Positions 56,664 to 64,000 of a stretch of 64,000 nucleotides of DNA are shown here, piece after piece. Under the pieces are notes generated by a model, which saw only the letters and a program-made list of their open reading frames with translations, had not been told where the DNA came from and did no database searches. Made by a program: the position numbers and the translations under genes. Each line of letters starts with the position of its first letter. The stretch's first letter is position 1. Source of the DNA: Microbulbifer guangxiensis (GTDB lineage: Bacteria; Pseudomonadota; Gammaproteobacteria; Pseudomonadales; Cellvibrionaceae); NCBI RefSeq assembly GCF_021729075.1, contig NZ_JAJSAQ010000002.1, positions 496,001-560,000 of the forward strand, given 5' to 3'.

Positions 56664-57884
56664 ATGGAAGCACCAATCGTCAGAGAGCTTACCGGCAATG
56701 CCGCGAGGCAGGATGCTGCGCTTTCCCGCGCACTTCCGCAGGTGGGCAGGGATACGGATTCAGCCCGCAGGATTCTGGAATCCTGGGCAGCGATGCGCAA
56801 TCGAGATCTACCCACTTCCGTTGATGCCGATCCTGACTTCTACCTGCCATTCCTCAATGCCCGTGAGGGCGAAAACACACCCCATGCAGTGCTGTGGAGC
56901 CAGGGTGACCAGTCCATCGGCATCCTGCTAGGCCGCCGCAGTCTCGGCCGCCCGCGACTGTCCATCGGCCCGGTGAAGATCCCCATGCCCAGGCTCCGCA
57001 GCCTGGACGTTACCTACGGGGGCCTCGAAGCCGCAACGGAAGAAGTCGCGCGATTGCAGGCGGATTACCTGCTGGCGTTGTTGCAGAGCGGTGCGGTGGA
57101 CTGTATTTCCGTGCACCACCTGCCGCTGGAGAGCCACATAGGAAAAGTCCTTATGGCCGGGCTGCGGGGAGCCGGGGACGGCAAACCCATTATCAGCGGA
57201 CAGTGGTTCGCCGAACTGACCGACAGTGATAGACAGCCGCTGGTGACCAATTCGGCCAAGACCCGCAGCTCATTCCGGCGCAAGGATCGCAAACTGGAAA
57301 AGTCCTTCGACGGGACAGTGGATATTTGCGAGTACCGGCAGCTCGAGGAAGTGGGCGCCTTTATTGAGTCCGCTGCCAACATCGGTGAGCAGAGCTACCA
57401 GGGCAATATCGGGGTGGGAGTGCGGGATAGCCGCCACTGGCATGCGGTCCTCGGCATCCTCGCCGGCAACGGCTATCTGCGTGGATACCTGCTCAAAGTG
57501 GGCAATGCTCCGATCGCCTATGCGGTGGGTCCACGGGTCGGTAACACTTTCACCCTGATGGCCACCTCGTTCCTGCCAGAGCATCGCCAGCTGGCCCCGG
57601 GAGCCTACCTGATTCGCCGGATGATCGAGCGGCTCCAGGCCGAAGGGGTGCGCTGGCTGGATTTTGGCTTCGGCGATGCGCCCTACAAGGAACTGCACGG
57701 CACCTGGCGAAGGGAGACCGCAAACCTGCACCTGTACGGGCACACCCCTGCTGCCCGTGTTGCGCGGGCACTGGACACTGCGGTGAAGTGGAGTGATCGC
57801 TCCATTCGCCGGTTGCTGCACGACAGTGGACTTTACGACCGGGCGCGTAAACTCCTGCAACGGGGCGCCGAGCGTCTGCGCTGA
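56664..57884 (+). CDS. CelD/BcsL-type GNAT acyltransferase, paralogue A
   Basis: A 406-residue soluble protein. Residues ~40-200 form a first GNAT-like half (DFYLPFLNAREGENTPHAVLW ... PMPRLRSLDVTYGGLEA) and residues ~240-400 a second (RDRKLEKSF region, GYLRGYLLKVGNAPIAYAVGP, APYKELHGTWRRETANLHLYGH). The paired-GNAT layout and the YK-LHGTWRR block are typical of the CelD/BcsL/FemAB-like acyltransferases (BioF2 type). Substrate unknown. Two close paralogues lie at 61105 and 62583. ATG start by analogy with the M-E start of the paralogues. Confidence 0.8.
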   Translation: MEAPIVRELTGNAARQDAALSRALPQVGRDTDSARRILESWAAMRNRDLPTSVDADPDFYLPFLNAREGENTPHAVLWSQGDQSIGILLGRRSLGRPRLSIGPVKIPMPRLRSLDVTYGGLEAATEEVARLQADYLLALLQSGAVDCISVHHLPLESHIGKVLMAGLRGAGDGKPIISGQWFAELTDSDRQPLVTNSAKTRSSFRRKDRKLEKSFDGTVDICEYRQLEEVGAFIESAANIGEQSYQGNIGVGVRDSRHWHAVLGILAGNGYLRGYLLKVGNAPIAYAVGPRVGNTFTLMATSFLPEHRQLAPGAYLIRRMIERLQAEGVRWLDFGFGDAPYKELHGTWRRETANLHLYGHTPAARVARALDTAVKWSDRSIRRLLHDSGLYDRARKLLQRGAERLR

Positions 57885-57963
57885 CCCGCTTGCAGCTGCG
57901 GGCCCGTCACTACCAGACCAAAAGCTCATGGCTTTCCGGTCACGGCGGGGTGGATTACAGTAG

Positions 57964-58887
57964 ATGCACGAGGCACCCGCTGTTCCGGAAACCGCCATGA
58001 CCCAATCAACCAACCCCACCGCGAGACACCCTCACTCGCCCCCCGCGCCATCGGCCAGTCCGCTGTCACCGGATGAGGCTGCGGCACGACTGGCGACGTT
58101 TGTCCGCCAGCACCCGCGACTGATGATCCTGACCGGTGCCGGCGTCAGCACCGACTCCGGCATCCCCGATTACCGTGACGAGGACGGTGCCTGGAAGCGA
58201 AAACAGCCGGTGCAGCATCAGGATTTCATGAACAACCTGGATACCCGTCGGCGCTACTGGGGTCGCAGCCTGGTGGGCTGGCCGGTGATCCGCAGGTCCA
58301 GACCCAACCCGGCCCACCACCATCTGGCGGAGCTCGAACGACGTGAGCTGGCCGAGCTGCTGGTGACCCAGAATGTGGACCGGCTGCACCAGCGCGCTGG
58401 CAGCCGGCGGGTCATCGACCTGCACGGCCGCGCCGACCAAATACGCTGTATGACCTGCGATTACCGCTGCGACCGCCAGCTGGTGCATGATCACTGTTTC
58501 GAGTTGAACCCCGCGTTCCGCAAGTTCCAGGCAAGTGTGGCCCCGGATGGGGATGCCGACCTGGAGGTAGACTTCAGCGGTTTCCGCGTCTTCGACTGCC
58601 CACAGTGCGGCGGCATCCTCAAACCGGACGTGGTGTTCTTTGGTGACAATGTGCCATCGGCAAGAGTACAGACGGCGCTGGAAGGGCTTCGTGCCAGTGA
58701 AGGACTCCTGGTAGTGGGGTCGTCCCTGATGGTCTATTCCGGGTTCCGCTTCTGCCGCTACGCTCGGGAATGGAACAAACCCATCGCAGCCCTCAACCTG
58801 GGCCGCACCCGGGCCGACGAACTCCTCGACCTCAAGCTTCACGCCCGCATCGGCGAGACCCTGGCCCAGACCCTGGCCCTACTGTAA
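57964..58887 (+). CDS. Sir2-family NAD-dependent deacylase
   Basis: A 307-residue sirtuin. NAD-binding motifs GAGVSTDSGIPDYRDEDGAW and TQNVDRLHQRAGS, the catalytic His in DLHGRADQIRC, and the zinc cysteines CMTC and CPQC are all present. It has an insertion before the second Cys pair. It resembles class II (SIRT4-like) enzymes, which often remove longer acyl groups rather than acetyl. Start could also be the ATG at 57997. It lies 79 bases after acyltransferase paralogue A on the same strand, so an acyl-lysine or acyl-amine relation is plausible but not shown. Confidence 0.92.
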   Translation: MHEAPAVPETAMTQSTNPTARHPHSPPAPSASPLSPDEAAARLATFVRQHPRLMILTGAGVSTDSGIPDYRDEDGAWKRKQPVQHQDFMNNLDTRRRYWGRSLVGWPVIRRSRPNPAHHHLAELERRELAELLVTQNVDRLHQRAGSRRVIDLHGRADQIRCMTCDYRCDRQLVHDHCFELNPAFRKFQASVAPDGDADLEVDFSGFRVFDCPQCGGILKPDVVFFGDNVPSARVQTALEGLRASEGLLVVGSSLMVYSGFRFCRYAREWNKPIAALNLGRTRADELLDLKLHARIGETLAQTLALL

Positions 58888-58914
58888 AAACACGCGGGCT
58901 GGGTGTCCGTCACT

Positions 58915-60654
58915 TCAACTGGCCGGCAAGAAGCGTCCGAAACCGCACTCTCTGCCGAGCTGCGGCTGTAGTTCCCCACCCTGAACCGCCAGGCGACCGT
59001 TGATCAATACATGGCTGACGATGCCGGGATTGCGGTTGACCAGGCGCTGCAGGCCAAAGTTTTCCATCTCGGCCCAGTGCACCTGCTCCAGGTCCTGTGC
59101 CAGCCCGTTGGGATCGATGACGACCAAATCTGCACGATCACCCTCACGGATCCTGCCCGCGTCGATACCGAACCAGTCAGCCTGATCCCCGGTCAGACGC
59201 CAGACAGCCTGTTCCATGGACATGATCGGCTTTCCTTCATCAATCGACTCCTGCACCAGTTTCAGCAACCGCAGGGGCAGGTTGTAGAACGCCATATTGC
59301 GGATATGGGCACCGGCGTCGCTGAAGGTGATCAGTGCATGGCGGTCGCGCACCATTTTACGCAATACCTTTTTCCGGTGGTTGGCCACCGTGGTATACCA
59401 GCGCAGGCGCGTGCCGTACTTCACCACCAGGTCGAGGAACAGGTCCACCACGTGGATGCCGCGCTCCGCGGCAATCTCGGCGAAGTTCCTGCCCACCAGC
59501 GAATCATCCGGGCAGCCAATAATCTGCGCGTCGCCGAAGTCCCGCTGCCAGACCCGCGGACTGAGTTTTTCCCCGTAAAAGCGCCGAAATTCACGCCGAT
59601 ACTGCTCGTCCTGTAGCAGCTGGTTGCGCTCGACGGCATCCTTCAGGTCCAGCGCCATTTCCCCGGCACCGAACTCCTCGAAGAACACCACATCGATTCC
59701 ATCGGCATAGACGGTGAATGGCGTCGGCAGCACCTGCCAGCGGAAACTGCCGCGCAACGCGTTGGTGACCCGGGAGGTCAGCCTGGTAAGCAGGTTCAGG
59801 TAGGCACTGCCTTTCAGGTCCATCTGACTGATCAGAGTGGTCTTCAGCGGGCGCCGCAGCCAGCCTATACATTCGCGCATGTACTGGGTGATCTGCAGTG
59901 GCCTGGCGGCATCTGGCGCCCCCTGGTGCACCCGGTTATAGCGACGCACCAGTCTGTTCAGGCGGGACACTTCGCTCCAGTGGGCGTAGGTGCTGGGCAG
60001 GCTTCGGGACCAGGCGCGCTCGCCATCCACCTTGTCCCATTTCAGGCACATGGTGGAAAGACCGAGGAAACCGCACTCCAGGGCCTCCTTTAGCAGTGCT
60101 TCCATGGCCTGCAGTTCCTGTTCGGAGGGCTGGTCACTGCGATCCGTGGCGCGCGCCAGCCCCATCACACCGGCGCGCAGATCACTGTGGCCGAGCAGGC
60201 TGATGACATTGGGGCCGAGAGGTAATGTGGCGAGATGATCGATCCACTGGCGCGGACTGTGCCAGGTCTTTTTCTCGCGCAGGATCGGCAGCACCTTTTC
60301 CCTTGGCACTGTCTCCACCCGGGTGAAAATATCCGAGGCATCCTCCGCCGCACTGCATACCATGCTGAGGGAGCAGCTCCCGACCAGCACCGTGGTCACG
60401 CCATGACGGACCGACTCGGAGAGGCTGGGGCTCACCAGCAACTCCGCATCGTAATGGGTGTGGGTATCGAGAAAGCCCGGCATGATCCACTGGCCGCGCG
60501 CGTCGATGACCTTTTCCGCTTCATGGTGATCGATCGCCTCTTCGGTCACCCGTGCGATGCGACCGTCGCTGATGGCGATATTCCTGACCGACGATGGCCC
60601 CCCGGTGCCATCAAAGTAGCGACCGCCCTCCAGCAGGATATCGTATTGCGCCAT
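58915..60654 (-). CDS. N-acyl-D-amino-acid deacylase-family amidohydrolase
   Basis: A 579-residue metal-dependent amidohydrolase (D-aminoacylase group). The metal motif is PGFLDTHTHYDAELLVSPS, with later GHSDLRAG, DSLVGRNFAEIAAERG and FSDAGAHIRNMA. The C-terminal strand domain reads DAGRIREGDRADLVVIDP. It should cleave an N-acyl bond of an amino acid or related compound. ATG with GGGGACAGG upstream. It points towards the sirtuin gene (convergent, about 27 bases apart) and sits between acyltransferase paralogues A and B. Confidence 0.9.
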   Translation of the reverse strand: MAQYDILLEGGRYFDGTGGPSSVRNIAISDGRIARVTEEAIDHHEAEKVIDARGQWIMPGFLDTHTHYDAELLVSPSLSESVRHGVTTVLVGSCSLSMVCSAAEDASDIFTRVETVPREKVLPILREKKTWHSPRQWIDHLATLPLGPNVISLLGHSDLRAGVMGLARATDRSDQPSEQELQAMEALLKEALECGFLGLSTMCLKWDKVDGERAWSRSLPSTYAHWSEVSRLNRLVRRYNRVHQGAPDAARPLQITQYMRECIGWLRRPLKTTLISQMDLKGSAYLNLLTRLTSRVTNALRGSFRWQVLPTPFTVYADGIDVVFFEEFGAGEMALDLKDAVERNQLLQDEQYRREFRRFYGEKLSPRVWQRDFGDAQIIGCPDDSLVGRNFAEIAAERGIHVVDLFLDLVVKYGTRLRWYTTVANHRKKVLRKMVRDRHALITFSDAGAHIRNMAFYNLPLRLLKLVQESIDEGKPIMSMEQAVWRLTGDQADWFGIDAGRIREGDRADLVVIDPNGLAQDLEQVHWAEMENFGLQRLVNRNPGIVSHVLINGRLAVQGGELQPQLGRECGFGRFLPAS

Positions 60655-61104
60655 GGGCCTGTCCCCCTGTTATTTTCCTTTGGCGGAGCCGTTCGAGGCC
60701 GATAGTGTCACTGATTTGGTGGTAGCAGAACAGTACTTTACTGCCATCCTGCCTCGGTCAAACGGCGACACCATCGGAAACAGGATCACATGGAGACTAT
60801 CGGCTGGCGTGCTTGCTGACTCTTAAACGGTCGCCGGCAGGCAAGACACCCCTGGCGTCAGATAGCAGCAAGTTCAGCGACAGCACTGCAGTCCACGCCA
60901 CAACAAAAAAATATTGGCAGGTTTATCGGCCCGGCAGGAACACTTTCACCCAGAATCTATCAAAAGCGAAAATTGCGACCCAGCAGGAGCCCCTGTATTC
61001 GCGCTGGTTTCTGTCCCAGAAGTCGAATGAGCGCTGAACCAGCCCCAGCTGTATCGTTATCAGCTAAAGCCAAGCCTGAAATCCCCGATAGTTCCGGATC
61101 TGTC
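60655..61104. other. Intergenic region upstream of acyltransferase paralogue B
   Basis: About 450 bases, AT-richer than genes. No supported gene; a short open frame here reads into paralogue B but lacks any family character. Confidence 0.4.
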
Positions 61105-62334
61105 ATGGAAAGTCTTTCAGCGACGAGTCCAAACGCCAGCGCAGAGCGCAGTCCCCTTCTGCCGGGGCTTACGCATGCCCCCCGCCTTGCAATGACAACC
61201 GAGGGTGCCCGATCCCTTCTCCATGCCTGGGAGAATACAGACCACGGTGGGACACCGCGAAAAGCCGCTGCAGCTGCAGACTTCTACCTGCCATTTCTCC
61301 CCGAAATCGACAGAAACAGCACACCGTATGTCGCGTTGTGGGAGAAAGGAGGCGTGCCAGACGGAATCCTGATTGGCCGCCTCGGCAACAGGCGCCCCCT
61401 GGTGCGCATTGGCAAGTGGCAGTTTCCCATGCCCAGGCTGCGGACATTGAACATCACCGAGGGAGGACTGGAAGCACGAAGCAGCGAGACCGCGGAACGG
61501 CAAGCCGAATACCTGCGCCGACTCCTTGCCGATGGAGATCTTGACTGTATTTCTGTTTTTCGCATCCCCGGGGATACTGAAATCGGCGGCATCCTGGCAA
61601 GCGGTCTCAGGAGCCCCGGTGATGGGAACCCCGAGACCATTGGACGCTGGTTTACAGAATTGAACGATCGCAACGGGAGACCGATAGTCTCCTACTCATC
61701 CAAGGCCCTCAGGAACTTCCGCCGCAAGGACCGCAAACTGGTCAGCGCCTTTGATGGCGCTGTTGATGTCATTGAGCTTCGCGGTCCAGGGCAGATCAAC
61801 GGTTTCATCAGTACCGCTGCCAAAATTTGCGCGGCCAGCTATCAGCAATGTATCGGCGTCGGTATACAGGACAACGGTTGGTGGAACAGGATGCTGGGCA
61901 TTCATGCCGAAAACGGCAACCTCCGCTGTTACCTGCTGGAGGCTGGGGGGGAGCCGATTGCGTATCTGGCCGGACCGGTCGTCGGCGGCACATTTACCAT
62001 GATGGCCACCTCATTCCTGCCAAAATTCCGGACCCTGGCACCGGGTTGCTATCTACTCCGGCGCGTGATCGAGCGGCTGCAACTGGAAGGCGTGCGCTGG
62101 ATTGACTATGGGGTAGGCGACTACCGCTACAAAAAACTGCACGGTACCTGGCGCCGGGATGTGGCGACCCTGAACCTCTATGCACCGTCGCCAATTGGCA
62201 AAGCGGCGCAGTTTCTGGATACCATCGTCAAGAGACTCAACCGCGCCCTCTACCGAACCCTCGAGCATCGCGGCTGGCTGGAGCGTATCAGGCACCAGCG
62301 CCGACAGCTTGGCCAACGCCGCAAAAGCTCTTGA
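61105..62334 (+). CDS. CelD/BcsL-type GNAT acyltransferase, paralogue B
   Basis: A 409-residue paralogue of genes A and C. It shares IGKWQFPMPRLRTLNITEGG almost unchanged with C, the DRKL block and the C-terminal GDYRYKKLHGTWRRDVATLNLY. The N-terminal ~35 residues are variable and Ser/Pro-rich. Start chosen at the ATG that begins M-E-S-L because the 14 bases ahead of it (GTTCCGGATCTGTC) resemble those ahead of paralogue C (TTACCGGACCTCTG), and all three paralogues then begin M-E; in-frame ATGs exist at 61027 and 60973. Confidence 0.78.
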   Translation: MESLSATSPNASAERSPLLPGLTHAPRLAMTTEGARSLLHAWENTDHGGTPRKAAAAADFYLPFLPEIDRNSTPYVALWEKGGVPDGILIGRLGNRRPLVRIGKWQFPMPRLRTLNITEGGLEARSSETAERQAEYLRRLLADGDLDCISVFRIPGDTEIGGILASGLRSPGDGNPETIGRWFTELNDRNGRPIVSYSSKALRNFRRKDRKLVSAFDGAVDVIELRGPGQINGFISTAAKICAASYQQCIGVGIQDNGWWNRMLGIHAENGNLRCYLLEAGGEPIAYLAGPVVGGTFTMMATSFLPKFRTLAPGCYLLRRVIERLQLEGVRWIDYGVGDYRYKKLHGTWRRDVATLNLYAPSPIGKAAQFLDTIVKRLNRALYRTLEHRGWLERIRHQRRQLGQRRKSS

Positions 62335-62582
62335 AGCACACCCTCCCTCCTCTCTGACCTCTGAGGTTCATGGCTCGACTGAGACCTCGTGTGAGCGCGC
62401 ATACAACTACCCCGGGTGCGGTTAATCGTTCATATATTGCTGCCATGAGGTGTAAATGTTGGCAGACAGAGCTACACGAGCTGAAGCACATTTACCAAAA
62501 TCTGTCCGGCACCAGTCCCAGCCTGATGCAAGGGACACGCAACTGACATCGTGCCAGCCTCACATCCTTTACCGGACCTCTG

Positions 62583-63836
62583 ATGGAAACAACTACGCCG
62601 ACCCGATCGAGAACGACCACCGCAGTAAAACCTGCCGCCAAGAAAGCGGGACAGGGCCCACTTGTCGAGCTGACTATGAGCGGTGCACAGGCGCTTCTGG
62701 ACGCCTGGGAACAGGTGGATCACGACGGTGCACCGCGATCTGCCGCAGCCGCTGCCAATTTCTACCTGGATTTTTTGCCGGAAATTCCCGGAGACAATAC
62801 GCCGCATATTGCATTGTGGGAAAGGGACGGGACACCCGACGGTATCCTGGTGGGGCGTCTGGGAGTCAGGCGTCCCGTGGTACGCATCGGCAAGTGGCAA
62901 TTTCCGATGCCGCGGCTGCGCACGCTGAATATCACCGAGGGAGGACTCGAGGCGCGGACCACTGCCACCGCTCAGCGCCAGGCTGAATATTTACGCCAGC
63001 TGCTCGAGGGCGGCACCATCGACTGTATTTCTGTTTTCCGCGTGCCACTTGACAGCGAACCGGGTCGCATTCTGGCGCAGGGCCTGAGGAAAGCCGGTGA
63101 TGGCAACCCCGAGCTCATCGGTCACTGGTACACCGAGCTCACTGATCGACAGGGATGCCCGGTGCAGCCCAACTCCGCCAAGACCCGCAGTGCTTTCCGC
63201 CGCAAGGATCGCAAACTGTTGCAAACATTCAACGGCAGGGTTGAGGTGCGGGAACTGCGTAGCCGCGACCAGCTTGCCGATTTCATCAGGATCTCCGCCC
63301 GGATCGGCGAGGCGAGCTATCAGCAGGGTATCGGCGTCGGTGTGCAGGATAACGCCTGGTGGGCAAGGATTCTGGGCATTCATGCCGACAATGGCAGTCT
63401 TCGAGGCTACCTTCTGGAGGCTGATGGAGAAAACATCGCCTACCTGGTTGGCACCCTGATCAGTGGCACTTTCACACTCATAGCCACCTCTTTCCTGCCG
63501 CAGTATCGCGCGGTGGGCCCGGGCGCCTTTATGCTTCGCAGGGTGATCGAACGATTACAACAGGACGGGGTGCGCTGGCTCGACTACGGCGTTGGTGATT
63601 ACAGCTACAAGGAGTTGCATGGCACCTGGAGACGGGAAAATGCCACATTGAACCTCTACGGGACATCACCCGCCGCCAGACTGGCCAGCATCCTGGATAC
63701 CACGGGCAAGAAAATCAACCGCGCCCTGTACCGCGTGCTGAAGGCTGGCGGCATGCTGGAGCGCCTGAAGCGCCTTCGCCGGCACCTGGCTGAGCGCTCC
63801 GGCTCGTCGCAACCGGATCAGCCGCCGCAGCAATAG
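62583..63836 (+). CDS. CelD/BcsL-type GNAT acyltransferase, paralogue C
   Basis: A 417-residue paralogue, closest to B: from residue ~35 on, most positions are identical or conservative, including PDGILVGRLGVRRPVVRIGK, ECISVF-like DCISVFRVP, YQQGIGVGVQDNAWWARILG and YSYKELHGTWRRENATLNLY. It differs mainly in a Thr/Lys/Ala-rich N-terminus (METTTPTRSRTTT) and a Gln/Ser-rich C-terminus. ATG start. B and C are likely a recent tandem duplication; A is more diverged. Confidence 0.8.
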   Translation: METTTPTRSRTTTAVKPAAKKAGQGPLVELTMSGAQALLDAWEQVDHDGAPRSAAAAANFYLDFLPEIPGDNTPHIALWERDGTPDGILVGRLGVRRPVVRIGKWQFPMPRLRTLNITEGGLEARTTATAQRQAEYLRQLLEGGTIDCISVFRVPLDSEPGRILAQGLRKAGDGNPELIGHWYTELTDRQGCPVQPNSAKTRSAFRRKDRKLLQTFNGRVEVRELRSRDQLADFIRISARIGEASYQQGIGVGVQDNAWWARILGIHADNGSLRGYLLEADGENIAYLVGTLISGTFTLIATSFLPQYRAVGPGAFMLRRVIERLQQDGVRWLDYGVGDYSYKELHGTWRRENATLNLYGTSPAARLASILDTTGKKINRALYRVLKAGGMLERLKRLRRHLAERSGSSQPDQPPQQ

Positions 63837-63850
63837 CGCCATTCAACGCT

Positions 63851-64000
63851 TCAGCCCTCTTCAGACCCGCCCAGCTTGTCCTGTGTGCGAGTCTGAAAAT
63901 CACTCGCATTGTGGCGCTCGTGTAACTGCGAACTGGGCTCCCCCCAGGTTCGGTTGACCATGCGCCCACGCTGCACTGCCGGCCGCTCGGCAATCTCATC
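63851..64000 (-). CDS. yghU: YghU-like glutathione-dependent disulfide-bond oxidoreductase (C-terminal part)
   Basis: Only the last ~49 residues are in the window; the gene runs off the right edge. The sequence has RPAVQRGRMVNRTWGEP and LHERHNASDFQTRTQDKL, which matches the distinctive C-terminus of YghU (nu-class glutathione transferase family) from memory. That family reduces disulfide bonds and peroxides with two bound glutathiones. The active site is outside the window. Confidence 0.8.
   Translation of the reverse strand, partial: DEIAERPAVQRGRMVNRTWGEPSSQLHERHNASDFQTRTQDKLGGSEEG

Overview
The window is about 64 kb of high-GC chromosome from a free-living, Gram-negative gammaproteobacterium. 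The first half carries the conserved gammaproteobacterial order grpE-dnaK-dnaJ-dapB-carA-carB-greA with recN divergent from grpE. The gene content (HupE/DUF3604 cassette, autotransporter esterase, several outer-membrane and periplasmic proteins) suggests a marine Cellvibrionales-type organism such as Microbulbifer; that placement is an inference from gene order and protein resemblance, not a database match. I saw no rRNA or tRNA gene, CRISPR array, insertion sequence or prophage.

Region 1 (1-19.7 kb) is mostly housekeeping on the minus strand: the start of an efflux adaptor lipoprotein, greA, carB, carA, a YfiR-like periplasmic protein, a retropepsin-like/RimK fusion, dapB, a decayed Spy/CpxP-like gene, dnaJ, dnaK and grpE. 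Two sigma-32-type promoters are readable, one before grpE and one before dnaK. recN (plus strand) has a LexA-box-like site. An acyltransferase, yebC, aspS and an FmdB zinc-ribbon gene follow.

Region 2 (19.9-32 kb): an HU protein with a histone-H1-like tail, proS, a lytic transglycosylase coupled to a membrane-anchored AraC regulator, two tandem fatty-acid-hydroxylase paralogues, a small membrane protein, then a DUF3604 lipoprotein, an outer-membrane channel-like protein, a parvulin-type PPIase and a HupE/UreJ membrane protein. The last four look like one functional cassette of unknown role.

Region 3 (32-43 kb): an Lrp/AsnC regulator with an AruH-like aminotransferase, a GDSL autotransporter esterase, and an operon DUF523-DUF1722 / LitR-like MerR regulator / phrB photolyase. 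The promoter of this operon is overlaid by TGTACA repeats, two of them spaced by exactly 12 bp, which fits light-controlled, self-regulated DNA repair. ydiJ is divergent from it.

Region 4 (43-56 kb): small exported proteins (TPR, 3D-domain, unknowns), trhO, a two-repeat cupredoxin-like exported protein, apbC/mrp, metG, a nested palindromic REP-like element, a 2-hydroxyacid dehydrogenase and an elaB/yqjD-yqjE-yqjK-type membrane stress operon.

Region 5 (56-64 kb): three paralogous CelD/BcsL-type GNAT acyltransferase genes interleaved with a sirtuin and an N-acyl-D-amino-acid deacylase, i.e. acyl-adding and acyl-removing enzymes side by side, ending in the 3' end of yghU. Many genes use TTG or GTG starts; starts were chosen from Shine-Dalgarno position and family length, and alternatives are given.
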